Positions 46,301 through 55,526 of a DNA stretch of 64,000 nt are shown here, piece by piece. Made by a program: the position numbers and the translations under genes. Origin of the DNA: Alphaproteobacteria bacterium (GTDB taxonomy: Bacteria > Pseudomonadota > Alphaproteobacteria > Micavibrionales > Micavibrionaceae); NCBI GenBank assembly GCA_020443075.1, contig JAGRIU010000045.1, positions 1 to 64,000 of the forward strand, in the 5' to 3' direction. A model generated the notes under the pieces. The model did not search any database and was not told where the DNA came from. It saw only the letters and a program-made list of their open reading frames with translations. Numbering within the stretch: the first letter of the stretch is position 1; each line of letters begins with the position of its first letter.

Positions 46301-46329
46301 TTGACAAAGAATATTTTTAGCCTTAGCGT
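46301..46329 (+). promoter_or_regulatory. Candidate promoter of mscL
   Basis: A perfect -35 TTGACA at 46301 is followed 17 bases later by TAGCGT as a poor -10. It lies about 50 bases before the mscL start and just after the upstream terminator. Confidence 0.5.
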
Positions 46330-46374
46330 ACCCTCGCATTCATTATTTTACAAAAACGAAAAAGGGAACAAGAA

Positions 46375-46791
46375 ATGTTCAAAGAGTTTAAAGACTTTAT
46401 TGCCCGCGGCAACGTCATGGATATGGCTGTCGGGATCATCATGGGCGCGGCCTTCACCGCCATCGTTAACTCTATGGTAGGCGACCTGATCATGCCGATC
46501 ATCGGTATGCTCACCTCCGGTGTCGATTTCGCCGATAAATTTATCGCCCTCGACGGCGAACAATATGTAAGCCTGAAAGCCGCGCAAGATGCCGGCGCCA
46601 CTGTTGTAACCTACGGTGTGTTCATCAATGCGGTTATTAACTTCCTGATCATCTCTTTTGTTGTGTTCATGCTGGTGAAAGGCGTCAACAAAATCAAAAA
46701 AGAGCAAGAAGAAGCGCCCGCTGCTCCGCCCGCACCGCCGAAAAGTGAAGTACTGCTCGAAGAAATCCGCGACGCTCTGGTTAAAAAATAA
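46375..46791 (+). CDS. mscL: Large-conductance mechanosensitive channel MscL
   Basis: 138 aa. The N-terminus [20 protein letters not shown] and the second helix region [20 protein letters not shown] are characteristic. MscL opens under membrane tension to release osmolytes on hypo-osmotic shock. Its C-terminal helix bundle follows a Pro/Ala-rich linker. A monocistronic gene with its own promoter and terminator. Confidence 0.96.
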   Translation: MFKEFKDFIARGNVMDMAVGIIMGAAFTAIVNSMVGDLIMPIIGMLTSGVDFADKFIALDGEQYVSLKAAQDAGATVVTYGVFINAVINFLIISFVVFMLVKGVNKIKKEQEEAPAAPPAPPKSEVLLEEIRDALVKK

Positions 46792-46812
46792 CCTACGACG
46801 CCTATTTATTTC

Positions 46813-46842
46813 AAAAAGCGGGGTTCCAGCCCCGCTTTTTTA
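46813..46842 (+). terminator. Rho-independent terminator after mscL
   Basis: AAAAAGCGGGG, loop TTCCA, then CCCCGCTTTTTT: a strong symmetrical hairpin with a U-tract, 22 bases after the mscL stop. Confidence 0.9.
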
Positions 46843-46883
46843 CTTGAACTCCAATCCTTTTTTGCTTAGTTTGCCTTTCGCTA

Positions 46884-46985
46884 TATCCGCTTGAATTTAT
46901 TTTTCTGACAAGGCGTGCGGAGCGCAGTGTATAAAAATACATAAGCGACAAACAACGATGTCAGAAAATAAAAGCAAGCCGGATA
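46884..46985. repeat. Palindromic element, copy 2
   Basis: Outer arms TATCCG...CGGATA and TTTTTCTGACA/TGTCAGAAAAT enclose the core: AAGGCGTGCGGAGCGCAG, the inner hairpin TGTAT-AAAA-ATACA, then TAAGCGACAAACAACG. Compared with copies 1 and 3, the inner stem carries paired changes that keep base pairing. It ends two bases before tRNA-Ala, so it may affect transcription or processing of the tRNA. Confidence 0.8.
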
Positions 46986-46987
46986 AA

Positions 46988-47063
46988 GGGCCCTTAGCTC
47001 AGCTGGGAGAGCGCTTCGCTGGCAGCGAAGAGGTCAGCGGTTCGATCCCGCTAGGGTCCACCA
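46988..47063 (+). tRNA. tRNA-Ala (anticodon GGC)
   Basis: A 76-base cloverleaf with encoded CCA. Acceptor GGGCCCT pairs with AGGGTCC and includes the G3-U70 pair, the alanine identity element. The anticodon loop CTGGCAG gives GGC, reading GCC codons. The T-loop TTCGATC is intact. The stop codon of the convergent acyltransferase gene lies within its 3' end. Confidence 0.96.
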
Positions 47064-48979
47064 ACTTCCCGCCCTTTTTTACGCATAAACCGCCTCAATA
47101 AAGCGCTGCTTTCCACAACATATCGCCCGGCCAATCGGCTACCAGGCACATTAAGATGACTAAAATCACGGTACAGAACAAATTGATCATTAAACATATG
47201 GCATGCCCTATCATCGCATACGGTTCGTTCCAATGTAATATATTCCAAGCCAAATTCTTCAGACAAACGCGTTAATACGTCTCCGTAAACGGCTTGCTGC
47301 CGGCGAGCCTTAACTAACGACATAGAACAAACCGAAGAACTCGCCTTTAAAGACACCGGCATTTTGTAAATACAGGCCTCTGGCCAACCCGCATAACGTG
47401 GAACATCTCCGACCAACACCACCTGCTTATGAGCAGCAATCAAAGCGGAAACTGTTTTTTTCAACTCCTTGTAAAAAGCCTCTTGCTCGCCTTCTTGTAT
47501 CCAACGAACATAAGCGATCGTTAGCAAAACAATTTGTTTTTTATCATTGCTCAACAACTCATCGAAAACGGGTCGAAATGAAGGCTCATCCAAATACGGC
47601 ATCGCAAATTTTATATAATAACCGACATTCAAATCCGGCAAAGCCTCGGCCACACCGACAAACAAATGTTCGGCATGAGAGTCCCCGAGCAACACAATAT
47701 CCGGTGTACCCGGCCTGGATTGATTGCACCGCAAAAACCCCTTCCACACATGCGCATTAAGAGCAACCGAATCCGGCTGACAATCCGGGTAATGTCCGTC
47801 AACATATTGATAAAAATCGTAATTCCCGACATCTCCCGCCAGAGAATTTTTCGCCACGCGTTGCATATAACCGTCACTGAGAACGCCAAAAAAACCTGTA
47901 CAAAAAATCAGAGCCGCAAAAACCGTACTTAAAACAAAAACACTTCTCCGTCCCACAAGCTGAGAGTTTCGAAACGGCGCCTCAATATATTTCCAGCTCA
48001 ACGCCGACAAAACCATAGTAATTGCAATCGCAAGACCGCTCCAAAACAAAGGAAGATCGGCGTTAAACCGGGCGTGCCGCATAAAAACCAAAAGCGGCTG
48101 ATGCCATAGATACGCGCTATAGGAAACCAGGCCGATACCAACCACTATCCTGTGACTTAAAACGCGAAAAGAAAGCGTGCCCTTTGCAGAAAACAATATA
48201 ATCAGCACCGCACCAACCGTTGGTAATAGAGTATACAAGCTGGGTGTTGGCGTACTGCGATCAAATACAAAAACAGCAACAAGAATAAACACCAGACCAA
48301 GAGCGCTTAGCCCACCAGCAAAACGCCTTTGACTGGCACCTCCCCTCTTGTCCAAATAAAAAGCGCAAAAAACACCCAGCAACAACTCCCATGCGCGCAT
48401 AGGAAGAAGAAAAAAGGCAGCCTTGGGTACAAAATAAGCGCTCCAATGAGCCGCGCCTAAACTCAGGATAAAAACAACAACAAGCGTATCGAGAGTGAGC
48501 TTACGTCCCCACCTCCACATCATCATGAGAAAAAGCGGAAATAAAATATAATATTGCTCCTCAACCGCCAAACTCCAAGTATGCAGCAAAGGTTTCAGTT
48601 CGGCAGCCTGGTTAAAATAACCGCTTTCCTGCCAAAATAAAATATTCGACGAAAAAAGTGTTACAGCAACAAGACTCTGCGCAAAATCCTGCATGTGCAA
48701 TGGGGTCAAAAACACCCACGCCGGCAAAAGACAACACAGAACAACTAAAAACAAGGCCGGCAATATCCGCCGCGCCCGGCGTTCATAAAAACGAAGCAGA
48801 CTAAAAGTCCCAGCCTCCAACTCACTCATAATAATGGTCGTAATCAGATAGCCGCTAATAACAAAAAAGATATCAACGCCTACAAATCCGCCGCTAAAAA
48901 TCGAAAAACCAGCATGAAATAAAATAACCGGCACAACAGCCACAGCACGCAAACCGTCAATTTCCGGGCGATACTTCAA
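47051..48979 (-). CDS. Acyltransferase 3 with C-terminal SGNH domain (OafA/YrhL type)
   Basis: 642 aa. The N-terminal acyltransferase-3 domain (YRPEIDGLRAVAVVPVILFH, GGFVGVDIFFVISGYLITTI, about ten membrane helices) is followed by a periplasmic SGNH hydrolase-like domain with GDSHAEH and DFSHLNVPGSRL. Such proteins O-acetylate surface polysaccharides or peptidoglycan. The stop codon (47051-47053) and the last four codons lie in the tRNA-Ala sequence on the other strand, so the native end may be shorter or the gene was extended. Confidence 0.92.
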   Translation of the reverse strand: MKYRPEIDGLRAVAVVPVILFHAGFSIFSGGFVGVDIFFVISGYLITTIIMSELEAGTFSLLRFYERRARRILPALFLVVLCCLLPAWVFLTPLHMQDFAQSLVAVTLFSSNILFWQESGYFNQAAELKPLLHTWSLAVEEQYYILFPLFLMMMWRWGRKLTLDTLVVVFILSLGAAHWSAYFVPKAAFFLLPMRAWELLLGVFCAFYLDKRGGASQRRFAGGLSALGLVFILVAVFVFDRSTPTPSLYTLLPTVGAVLIILFSAKGTLSFRVLSHRIVVGIGLVSYSAYLWHQPLLVFMRHARFNADLPLFWSGLAIAITMVLSALSWKYIEAPFRNSQLVGRRSVFVLSTVFAALIFCTGFFGVLSDGYMQRVAKNSLAGDVGNYDFYQYVDGHYPDCQPDSVALNAHVWKGFLRCNQSRPGTPDIVLLGDSHAEHLFVGVAEALPDLNVGYYIKFAMPYLDEPSFRPVFDELLSNDKKQIVLLTIAYVRWIQEGEQEAFYKELKKTVSALIAAHKQVVLVGDVPRYAGWPEACIYKMPVSLKASSSVCSMSLVKARRQQAVYGDVLTRLSEEFGLEYITLERTVCDDRACHMFNDQFVLYRDFSHLNVPGSRLAGRYVVESSALLRRFMRKKGREVGGP

Positions 48980-48996
48980 AGAAAAACTCCCTTAAC

Positions 48997-50622
48997 CTAC
49001 TCCCACTCGATCGTCCCCGGCGGTTTGGAGGTAATATCATAGGTCACGCGGTTGATTCCCTGCACCTCGTTGATCAGGCGCGTCGAAACCCGGCTCAGAA
49101 ACTCATGCTCGAACGGATAATAATCCGCCGTCATCCCGTCTGTGGACGTCACCGCCCGCAAAGCGCACACATACTCATAGGTCCGCGAATCGCCCATCAC
49201 GCCCACGCTGCGCACAGGCAGCAATACGGCAAAAGCCTGCCAGATTTCATCATACAGCCCGGATTTCTTAATCTCGTCCAGATACACTGTATCGGCCTTG
49301 CGCAAAATCTCCAGCTTCTCTGCCGTAATCTCGCCCGGCATCCGGATCGCCAACCCCGGCCCCGGGAACGGATGACGGCGGATAAACTCCTCCGGCATCC
49401 CCAGCGCCCGGCCCAGATCGCGCACTTCGTCCTTGAACAGCTCGCGCATCGGCTCGACCAGCTTCAAATCCATCTTCTCCGGCAAGCCGCCGACATTATG
49501 GTGCGATTTAATCGTTACGCTCGGCCCGCCGGTAAAGCTCACGCTTTCAATCACATCCGGATAAAGCGTGCCCTGCGCCAAAAACTTCGCCCCGCCAACA
49601 CGCTTAGCACAATTTTCAAAAACCTCGATAAACATCGTCCCGATCAATTTACGCTTCATCTCGGGATCGGCCGTCCCTTCCAGACCGGAAAGAAACTTCT
49701 CCGAAGCATCTTCATGGATCAATGGAATATTATAGTGATCACGAAACAGACTCACCACCTGCTCACTCTCGCCCGCACGCATTAACCCCGTATCCACGTA
49801 AATACAGGTCAGTTGATCGCCGATCGCCTCGTGCAATAACACCGCCGTCACCGAAGAATCCACTCCGCCGGATAAGCCGCAAATCACCTTAGCATCCCCG
49901 ACCTGCGCACGGATTTTCGCGATCGATTCCTCGCGGAAAGACTGCATCGTCCAATCCCCTGAGCATCCGCAAACCTCATGCGTAAAATTCTTCAACAAAT
50001 CCTTCCCGTTCAACGTATGCACGACTTCGGGGTGGAACTGCACGCCATAGAACTTACGCCCAGTATCGGCAATAAACGCATAGGGCGCACCTTCGGACTT
50101 GGCAATCACGCGGAAACCCTCGGGCAAATCGGCCACATGATCCCCGTGACTCATCCACACCTGTTCATGTGCGCCCTTATCCCACACGCCAGCGGTAATC
50201 GAAGAATGATCGATCACATCGACAAACGCGCGGCCGAATTCGCGGCCCCCACTACTTTTCTCAAGGCCTTCAACCCGCCCGCCAAGCTGTTGAACCATCG
50301 TTTGCTGGCCATAGCAAATCCCGAACACCGGCACGCCCATCTCGAACACCACCGAAGGCGCACTCGGCGCATCCTCATCCAGAACGCTGCGCGGCCCACC
50401 GGACAAAATAATCCCTTTCGGATTAAAGCTGCGAATGCGTGCATCATCGGCCTGATTGAAGGGCCAGATCTCGCAATAAACACCGCTTTCTCGCACCCTG
50501 CGAGCAATCAACTGCGTCACCTGCGAGCCAAAATCAAGAATAAGAATATGATCATGCGAAGGCTGCGCCGCCCCGGCTAGATCAGCCATAGAAGAAGGAA
50601 GTGAAGAAGATGTCTGTGTCAT
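48997..50622 (-). CDS. guaA: GMP synthase (glutamine-hydrolysing)
   Basis: 541 aa from the ATG at 50622. The N-terminal glutamine amidotransferase domain has GICYGQQ with the catalytic Cys. The ATP pyrophosphatase domain has [10 protein letters not shown], and the C-terminal dimerisation domain ends [17 protein letters not shown]. It makes GMP from XMP. Full length, with a short unconserved N-terminal extension before [18 protein letters not shown]. Confidence 0.97.
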   Translation of the reverse strand: MTQTSSSLPSSMADLAGAAQPSHDHILILDFGSQVTQLIARRVRESGVYCEIWPFNQADDARIRSFNPKGIILSGGPRSVLDEDAPSAPSVVFEMGVPVFGICYGQQTMVQQLGGRVEGLEKSSGGREFGRAFVDVIDHSSITAGVWDKGAHEQVWMSHGDHVADLPEGFRVIAKSEGAPYAFIADTGRKFYGVQFHPEVVHTLNGKDLLKNFTHEVCGCSGDWTMQSFREESIAKIRAQVGDAKVICGLSGGVDSSVTAVLLHEAIGDQLTCIYVDTGLMRAGESEQVVSLFRDHYNIPLIHEDASEKFLSGLEGTADPEMKRKLIGTMFIEVFENCAKRVGGAKFLAQGTLYPDVIESVSFTGGPSVTIKSHHNVGGLPEKMDLKLVEPMRELFKDEVRDLGRALGMPEEFIRRHPFPGPGLAIRMPGEITAEKLEILRKADTVYLDEIKKSGLYDEIWQAFAVLLPVRSVGVMGDSRTYEYVCALRAVTSTDGMTADYYPFEHEFLSRVSTRLINEVQGINRVTYDITSKPPGTIEWE

Positions 50623-50662
50623 AGAGCTTTTGTACGCGAAAGCCGCCCTGTAAAGCAATCCT

Positions 50663-51853
50663 TTATTGCGCCCCCACGCGCCGCGGCAAAAGAGCCCAAT
50701 AACGCCCCTTGGACTTCATAGCCCCCGCCATCTGCTCGGCGCGCGCCCCGCGCCCCCAAAACACATCCCCGCGCACCGCCCCGCGGATCGCGCCGCCGGT
50801 ATCTTGCGCCACCATCATACGCTGCAGCCGCGCTGAGGCCGGAGCAGGGGCCTCAAGATCAACCCAGAGCGGCAATCCATATGCCATCAGACTGCGATCC
50901 ACCGCCACAGACCGCTCGGGCGTCAAAGCGACCCCTTCACCGCCCATAGGCCCACCGTCTTCACCTTCGAGCTCTTTAAAAAACACATAAGACGCATTGG
51001 CATTCATCAATTCGTCCGCCTGATAGGGATTTGCCTCCAGCCATGCGCGAATAGACTCCATCGACACAGTGTCTTTCGTCAATTCCCCGCGCTTGATCAG
51101 CTCGCGCCCGATCGCATAGTAAGGATGCCCGTTCTGCCCGGCATAACCAATGCGCATCACCCCACCCTCAGCAAGCTCAACAACACCGGAACCTTGAATT
51201 TGCACGAAAAATGCATCCACCGGATCATCCAGCCACACAAGAACCTTGTCATTATGCGGCCAGCGCCCGGCCACAATTTCCTCGCGGCTTTCATAGGGTT
51301 TGAGATTGCCACCGACAACCCGCCCGGCAATGCGCTGGCCTTTAAGCTCCTCACGAAACTCGCCCAAATCGACCATCACCAGATCATCCGCCCGCACATA
51401 AAGCGGCACGTTATATTTTGGCGTGCGCACGCGCGATCCGTGCAAACTGGCCTCGTAATAGCCTGTAAACAGGCCTTCGCTCTCCCCATCCGCAGAAACT
51501 GCATAGGGTGTAAAGTACGTTTCAAAAAATGCGCGTAAAATGCGCGGATCATTTTGAGGGCTAGCAGCAAACACTGCACATGCGCCCTGCCAATCGCCAT
51601 ATGTCCCGGCGTCCTTCAAAGCGCCAAACGCCCTCTCCGCAGGCTGCTTTGCCATGCGATCGCACGAACGTGAAAAAGCCTGCGCAAAACCTGAAAAATC
51701 GTCCTGTCCCCAACCCGGAAGCTGCGCAAAGCTTGCCGCAGTCAAAACCGGCGGCGCATAAGCCTCTTCAGCCAAACCTTGATCGGGCGACGCTTGAAAC
51801 AGACTGCATGCCCCCAATAAAAAAACAGAAAAACAAAGAACGGCTTTCATCAT
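50663..51853 (-). CDS. mltA: Membrane-bound lytic murein transglycosylase A
   Basis: About 396 aa starting at MMKAV. A lipoprotein signal with lipobox LGAC is near residue 15. The MltA domain includes [20 protein letters not shown], the aspartate-bearing [17 protein letters not shown] and [15 protein letters not shown], and a 3D domain near [20 protein letters not shown]. It cleaves peptidoglycan from the outer-membrane side. The order fxsA/Tim44/mltA is common in alphaproteobacteria. The upstream gap of 127 bases holds palindromic copy 3. Confidence 0.95.
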   Translation of the reverse strand: MMKAVLCFSVFLLGACSLFQASPDQGLAEEAYAPPVLTAASFAQLPGWGQDDFSGFAQAFSRSCDRMAKQPAERAFGALKDAGTYGDWQGACAVFAASPQNDPRILRAFFETYFTPYAVSADGESEGLFTGYYEASLHGSRVRTPKYNVPLYVRADDLVMVDLGEFREELKGQRIAGRVVGGNLKPYESREEIVAGRWPHNDKVLVWLDDPVDAFFVQIQGSGVVELAEGGVMRIGYAGQNGHPYYAIGRELIKRGELTKDTVSMESIRAWLEANPYQADELMNANASYVFFKELEGEDGGPMGGEGVALTPERSVAVDRSLMAYGLPLWVDLEAPAPASARLQRMMVAQDTGGAIRGAVRGDVFWGRGARAEQMAGAMKSKGRYWALLPRRVGAQ

Positions 51854-51878
51854 GACAAATAGAATATGATCTGAGACC

Positions 51879-51982
51879 AAGGCCTTTTCAATTTGTTTTT
51901 GTACAAGGCGCAAGGAGTGCCGTGTAGAAAAACTACATAAGCGACGAAGCAACAACGTACAAAAGCAAATAGGAAAGACCTT
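51879..51982. repeat. Palindromic element, copy 3
   Basis: Outer arms AAGGCCTTTTCAATTTG/CAAATAGGAAAGACCTT and TTTTTGTAC/GTACAAAAG enclose the core: AAGGCGCAAGGAGTGCCG, the inner hairpin TGTAG-AAAA-CTACA, then TAAGCGACGAAGCAACAACG. It lies between the Tim44-domain gene and mltA. Its last two bases contribute to the stop codon of the Tim44-domain gene. Confidence 0.85.
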
Positions 51983-52709
51983 AATGAGTATTTGGAATCA
52001 ATTCATGATCATCCTCAAACCCGCTGCGCGTTTCAATCACCAGCCAGCTCGGATCTTTGGATTTAATATCCCGGCTAAAAGTCCACATATCCTTGACCTT
52101 CGCAGTGCGATCAGGATCGCCGGTAATAACGTGCCCGTCCATATCACGCACAACGCTGGTTTCCTCGGCTTCGAATTTAACGGTAATCACTGCGCTGCGC
52201 CCCTCCATGCGCGCCGCCGTCACCTCGGTCCTGCGAATGGCGTGCACGTCAGTCACTTGCGTATGTTTTTCAGCCTCGCGCGCCGTAATCGCGCCCTCAA
52301 AAGCCTGATAAACATCATCGCCCAGCAAATCATGCAGGGTTTCGCGGTCACCTTCGGCGAAAGACTCGACAATAATCACAAACGCATCCTGCGCCGCTTG
52401 CAGGAAAAAGCCGATATCAAAACTCTTATCCGCCCGCGCAATTTCGATCAGGCCCATCTCGGCGGTTTTATTCTCGATGGCAAACGGTCCGCGCGGCTCA
52501 CTGGCCAGCGCCGCAATTTCATCTTCCATGCTCATCGGCCCAGCCGCCAAAGCGCTCTGATCGCCATCTGTGCGTCCATCTTCGCCTTCACCGGCCAAAA
52601 ACGGGCTAGGACGCTCACGCTCCTCGCCATGGCGCGTCCCCAGAACACTGCGCAACCAAAACACCAGCCCCGCAGCCACAAGCGCATAAATAATCAAATC
52701 AGCCGGCAC
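51981..52709 (-). CDS. Tim44/TimA-domain inner-membrane protein
   Basis: 242 aa. An N-terminal membrane helix (about residues 4-20) is followed by a charged linker and a C-terminal Tim44-like domain (FDIGFFLQAAQDAFVIIVES, ETLHDLLGDDVYQAFEGAIT, EAEETSVVRDMDGHVITG). This is the alphaproteobacterial relative of mitochondrial Tim44 with a TimA-type arrangement. It probably helps with inner-membrane protein biogenesis. It is divergent from fxsA, as usual in this group. The TAA stop overlaps the end of the palindromic element. Confidence 0.93.
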   Translation of the reverse strand: MPADLIIYALVAAGLVFWLRSVLGTRHGEERERPSPFLAGEGEDGRTDGDQSALAAGPMSMEDEIAALASEPRGPFAIENKTAEMGLIEIARADKSFDIGFFLQAAQDAFVIIVESFAEGDRETLHDLLGDDVYQAFEGAITAREAEKHTQVTDVHAIRRTEVTAARMEGRSAVITVKFEAEETSVVRDMDGHVITGDPDRTAKVKDMWTFSRDIKSKDPSWLVIETRSGFEDDHELIPNTH

Positions 52710-52848
52710 GTTGAAAAACCTCTCTTTTGCCTCGAAAAAGCCTGTCTATTGAACACAATGTGGCATATTACCTTGCAAATGCAATAGCCATTGCATGATT
52801 TAACACTATCTAATAGCCTAGACAGCCCACAACAGACAAAATGAAAGC

Positions 52849-53289
52849 ATGCCGGTTTTTTTAATTTTCATCATCGTTCCGTTCATAGAGCTCGCCCTGT
52901 TCGCCACCGTCAGCGAACATATCGGCCTGATGACCACCTTGTTTCTGGCCTTCCTGACCGCAATCATCGGCGGCGCGCTAGTGCGCTATCAAGGCCTACA
53001 CACAATTTTTTCCATGCGCCGCTCTATGGATGAGGGAAAAATGCCGCTAAACGAAATGTTTGACGGATTTTGCCTTGTCGCCGCAGGAGCCTTGCTCATC
53101 ACGCCGGGCTTTTTGACTGATACCATAGGCTTCGCACTACTTTTGCCTCCTGTGCGCGCGGCCCTGCGCAGCGCCATCAAAAAGCACACGCGCTGGAGCG
53201 CCTATTATGAAACCGGTGACATGTACGAACCCCAGCGCCCCCGCAGCCCCGAAATCATCGAAGGGGAATATGAAAGACTGGATGAATAA
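52849..53289 (+). CDS. fxsA: FxsA family membrane protein
   Basis: 146 aa with two to three membrane segments (PVFLIFIIVPFIELALFATV, TLFLAFLTAIIGGALV, VAAGALLITPGFLTDTIGFA). It matches FxsA, a cytoplasmic-membrane protein first known from suppression of F-plasmid exclusion of phage T7. Its function in alphaproteobacteria is unknown. It is divergent from the Tim44-domain gene and precedes secB. Confidence 0.94.
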   Translation: MPVFLIFIIVPFIELALFATVSEHIGLMTTLFLAFLTAIIGGALVRYQGLHTIFSMRRSMDEGKMPLNEMFDGFCLVAAGALLITPGFLTDTIGFALLLPPVRAALRSAIKKHTRWSAYYETGDMYEPQRPRSPEIIEGEYERLDE

Positions 53290-53386
53290 CGAGCAAACAA
53301 ACATAGGCCATGACAAGCCCACCAGCGCGTGCTAAAGCTTTTTTAAAGAAAAAATTTGTCATCAAAGGAATACAGGTAAAAGAGAT

Positions 53387-53911
53387 ATGAGTAAGAAAAA
53401 AGAAGAACAGGATCAAATGGCCGCCCCGGATATGCCTATTAATATTCTGGCGCAATATATCCGCGATCTCTCCTTTGAAAACCCCAACGCCCCTGAATCT
53501 TTGAGAGTTCAAGGCGGCCCGCCGGAAATGGATATCAATATCGGCATGGATGCCCGCCGCATCGAAAGCGACGAAATTGAAAATCTCTACGAAGTCGTTC
53601 TCAACATCCGCGCCGCCGCCCTGCGCGAAGAAGACGCCATCTTCGTTGTCGAACTACAATACGGTATTACCGTAGCCTTGCAGGGCATCCCGCAAGAAGC
53701 CCACCACCCTCTGCTTTTCATCGAAGTCCCGCGCTTAGCATTCCCTTACGCACGCCAAATCATTTCAAACACAACTGTTCAAGGCGGCTATCCGCCATTA
53801 ATGCTCAACCCGATTGATTTTCAGGGTCTTTACCTCGAGCGCTTCAAGGACGAAATCGCCGAAGCCGAAAACCGCGCCAAAACAGGCAGCGACCAAGAAA
53901 CTGTGAATTAA
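53387..53911 (+). CDS. secB: Protein-export chaperone SecB
   Basis: 174 aa. The SecB fold is shown by QYIRDLSFENPNAPESL, the EEDAIFVVELQYG strand, and the conserved helix HPLLFIEVPRLAFPYARQII. It keeps Sec substrates unfolded for SecA. The C-terminus is rich in charged residues and lacks further domains. It stands beside dnaQ and coaE, as in other alphaproteobacteria. Confidence 0.96.
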   Translation: MSKKKEEQDQMAAPDMPINILAQYIRDLSFENPNAPESLRVQGGPPEMDINIGMDARRIESDEIENLYEVVLNIRAAALREEDAIFVVELQYGITVALQGIPQEAHHPLLFIEVPRLAFPYARQIISNTTVQGGYPPLMLNPIDFQGLYLERFKDEIAEAENRAKTGSDQETVN

Positions 53912-53938
53912 GAATCAAAGATAAAGAAAGGAAACACC

Positions 53939-54061
53939 ATGCGTTATCTTCCCCTTCTCTGCCTCTGCGTCCTGGCTCTCGGTTTGAATGCATGCAACAC
54001 AATCGAAGGCGCAGGCAAAGACATCGAAAAAGCCGGTGAAAAAATCCAAGACGCCTTTTAA
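53939..54061 (+). CDS. Entericidin-like small lipoprotein
   Basis: A 40-aa peptide with a lipoprotein signal (LLCLCVLALGLNAC, lipobox LNAC) and a short acidic/basic helix with IEGAGKDIEKAGEKIQDAF. It matches the EcnA/EcnB entericidin family of tiny membrane lipoproteins, which in enterobacteria form a bacteriolytic toxin-antidote pair. Only one member is seen here. AAAGGAAA precedes the ATG by about 5 bases. Confidence 0.88.
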   Translation: MRYLPLLCLCVLALGLNACNTIEGAGKDIEKAGEKIQDAF

Positions 54062-54089
54062 AGTCTGCCTTGATCCGAAACTTGAAGCC

Positions 54090-54782
54090 CTACGCGCTTT
54101 TAGTCCAAAGCGGGTCTTTCAGTTTTTCCAGCAAAGCTTCATGCGCGGCCTGCTCCTCAGCGCTCGGTTCATAGGATCGCGGCTCACGGAAAACACGCTC
54201 GACCCTCGTCGCCGCTTGCGCCTCATTCGCCGAAGACTGAACCCTTTCCGCCGCCAACCCCAGCCCGTGCTGCCGCCCGCCCAAAAGCTCCAGATACACC
54301 TCGGCCAGAAGCTCGGAGTCCAAAAGCGCCCCGTGATAGGTCCGCTGCGTATTATCAATCCCGAAACGCCGACACAGCGCATCCAGATTAGCCGGAGAAC
54401 CGGGAAACTTCTTCCGCGCCATCCCCAACGTATCGACAATGCGGCTCCACGGCACGGCCGCATGCCCGACCTGTTTCAGCTCCCAGTTGATAAATTTCAT
54501 ATCGAACTCGGCGTTATGGATGACCAGCGATGCCTCACCGATAAAATCCATAAACTCGCTATAGACTTGAGAAAACACAGGCTTATCCGCAACAAATTCG
54601 TTCGTAATACCGTGCACCGCCGTCGCATCGGCGGGAATATCGCGCTCGGGATTGATATAAAGCTGCAAATGCCGCCCCGTCGGAATATGATTGTCCAGCT
54701 CCACACAGCCAATCTCGATAATCCGGTGCCCGTCATTCGGGTCCATTCCGGTCGTCTCCGTATCCAGCACGATTTCTTTCAT
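54090..54782 (-). CDS. dnaQ: DNA polymerase III epsilon subunit (3'-5' exonuclease)
   Basis: 230 aa. DEDDh exonuclease motifs: ExoI LDTETTGMD at residues 6-14, ExoII HNAEFDMKFIN, ExoIII YHGALLDSELLAEVYLEL. It is the proofreading subunit of the replicative polymerase. Full length, with the C-terminal tail that binds the alpha subunit present in part. Confidence 0.95.
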   Translation of the reverse strand: MKEIVLDTETTGMDPNDGHRIIEIGCVELDNHIPTGRHLQLYINPERDIPADATAVHGITNEFVADKPVFSQVYSEFMDFIGEASLVIHNAEFDMKFINWELKQVGHAAVPWSRIVDTLGMARKKFPGSPANLDALCRRFGIDNTQRTYHGALLDSELLAEVYLELLGGRQHGLGLAAERVQSSANEAQAATRVERVFREPRSYEPSAEEQAAHEALLEKLKDPLWTKSA

Positions 54783-54792
54783 GATTCCTTTC

Positions 54793-55518
54793 CTATAACC
54801 CTTGCGTCTCGAGCCATTCGCTAAAAAACAAACGCGCCTGCTGATTCAGCGTCTCGATATGCTCCCGCGTCTGCGTCCGTAGCGCAGAGACAGGAACCAC
54901 CGGATCATCACCCGTAATCTGCCCCGTAAACAAAACAAACCATTCCCGAAGCTGAATTTCCATGACCTCGGGGTGACATTGAATGGCCAGCACAAAACCG
55001 TCTTTTTGATAAATCTGGTTCGGATAAAGCGCGCTCGACGCCCAAAGCTCGGCTCCTTCCGGCAAATCAAAAACATCGCCGTGCCAATGAAACATATTTG
55101 TGCATCCGGCTTCCAGATGCCGGGCAGGAGAAGAACGTCCGGCTTCACTCAGCTTCAGCGGATGCCAGCCAACCTCATCCCCTTGCGTACCCGCATAAAC
55201 GCGCGCGCCCAAAGCTTTACTGACAAGCTGCGCCCCCAGACAAATCCCGATCACAGGTCGCCCGGCCTTTATACGTTTTCGAATAAGATCAATTTCCTGA
55301 TCCAGAAAAGGATAATCCTCGTTTTGATAAACACTGATCGGCCCGCCCATCACCACCAGTAAATCAGGCGCCAGAATATCAATCTGCGACAAATCGGTTT
55401 TCGGAATCGAAACCGTATGCACATCATGCCCGCGCTCGCTCAGCAAACGCCCCAGCAAACATGCGCCTTCTTGCATGACATGCGTAAAAACCAAAACCTG
55501 CTTCCGGCGTTTCCACAT
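54793..55518 (-). CDS. Class I glutamine amidotransferase-like protein
   Basis: 241 aa with a GATase fold: PDLLVVMGGPISVYQ, nucleophile Cys in GICLGAQLVSKALGA, and QCHPEVMEI carrying the His-Glu pair. It has no synthase partner domain. Family members may act on gamma-glutamyl compounds or guanine nucleotides, but the substrate is unknown. It is inserted between dnaQ and coaE, which often adjoin. Confidence 0.85.
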   Translation of the reverse strand: MWKRRKQVLVFTHVMQEGACLLGRLLSERGHDVHTVSIPKTDLSQIDILAPDLLVVMGGPISVYQNEDYPFLDQEIDLIRKRIKAGRPVIGICLGAQLVSKALGARVYAGTQGDEVGWHPLKLSEAGRSSPARHLEAGCTNMFHWHGDVFDLPEGAELWASSALYPNQIYQKDGFVLAIQCHPEVMEIQLREWFVLFTGQITGDDPVVPVSALRTQTREHIETLNQQARLFFSEWLETQGL

Positions 55519-55526
55519 CGTTAAAG

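Noticed and set aside
47505-47520. ACATAAGCGA in the acyltransferase as a fourth palindromic element
   Set aside because: Only the short motif matches; there are no flanking arms or inner hairpin.
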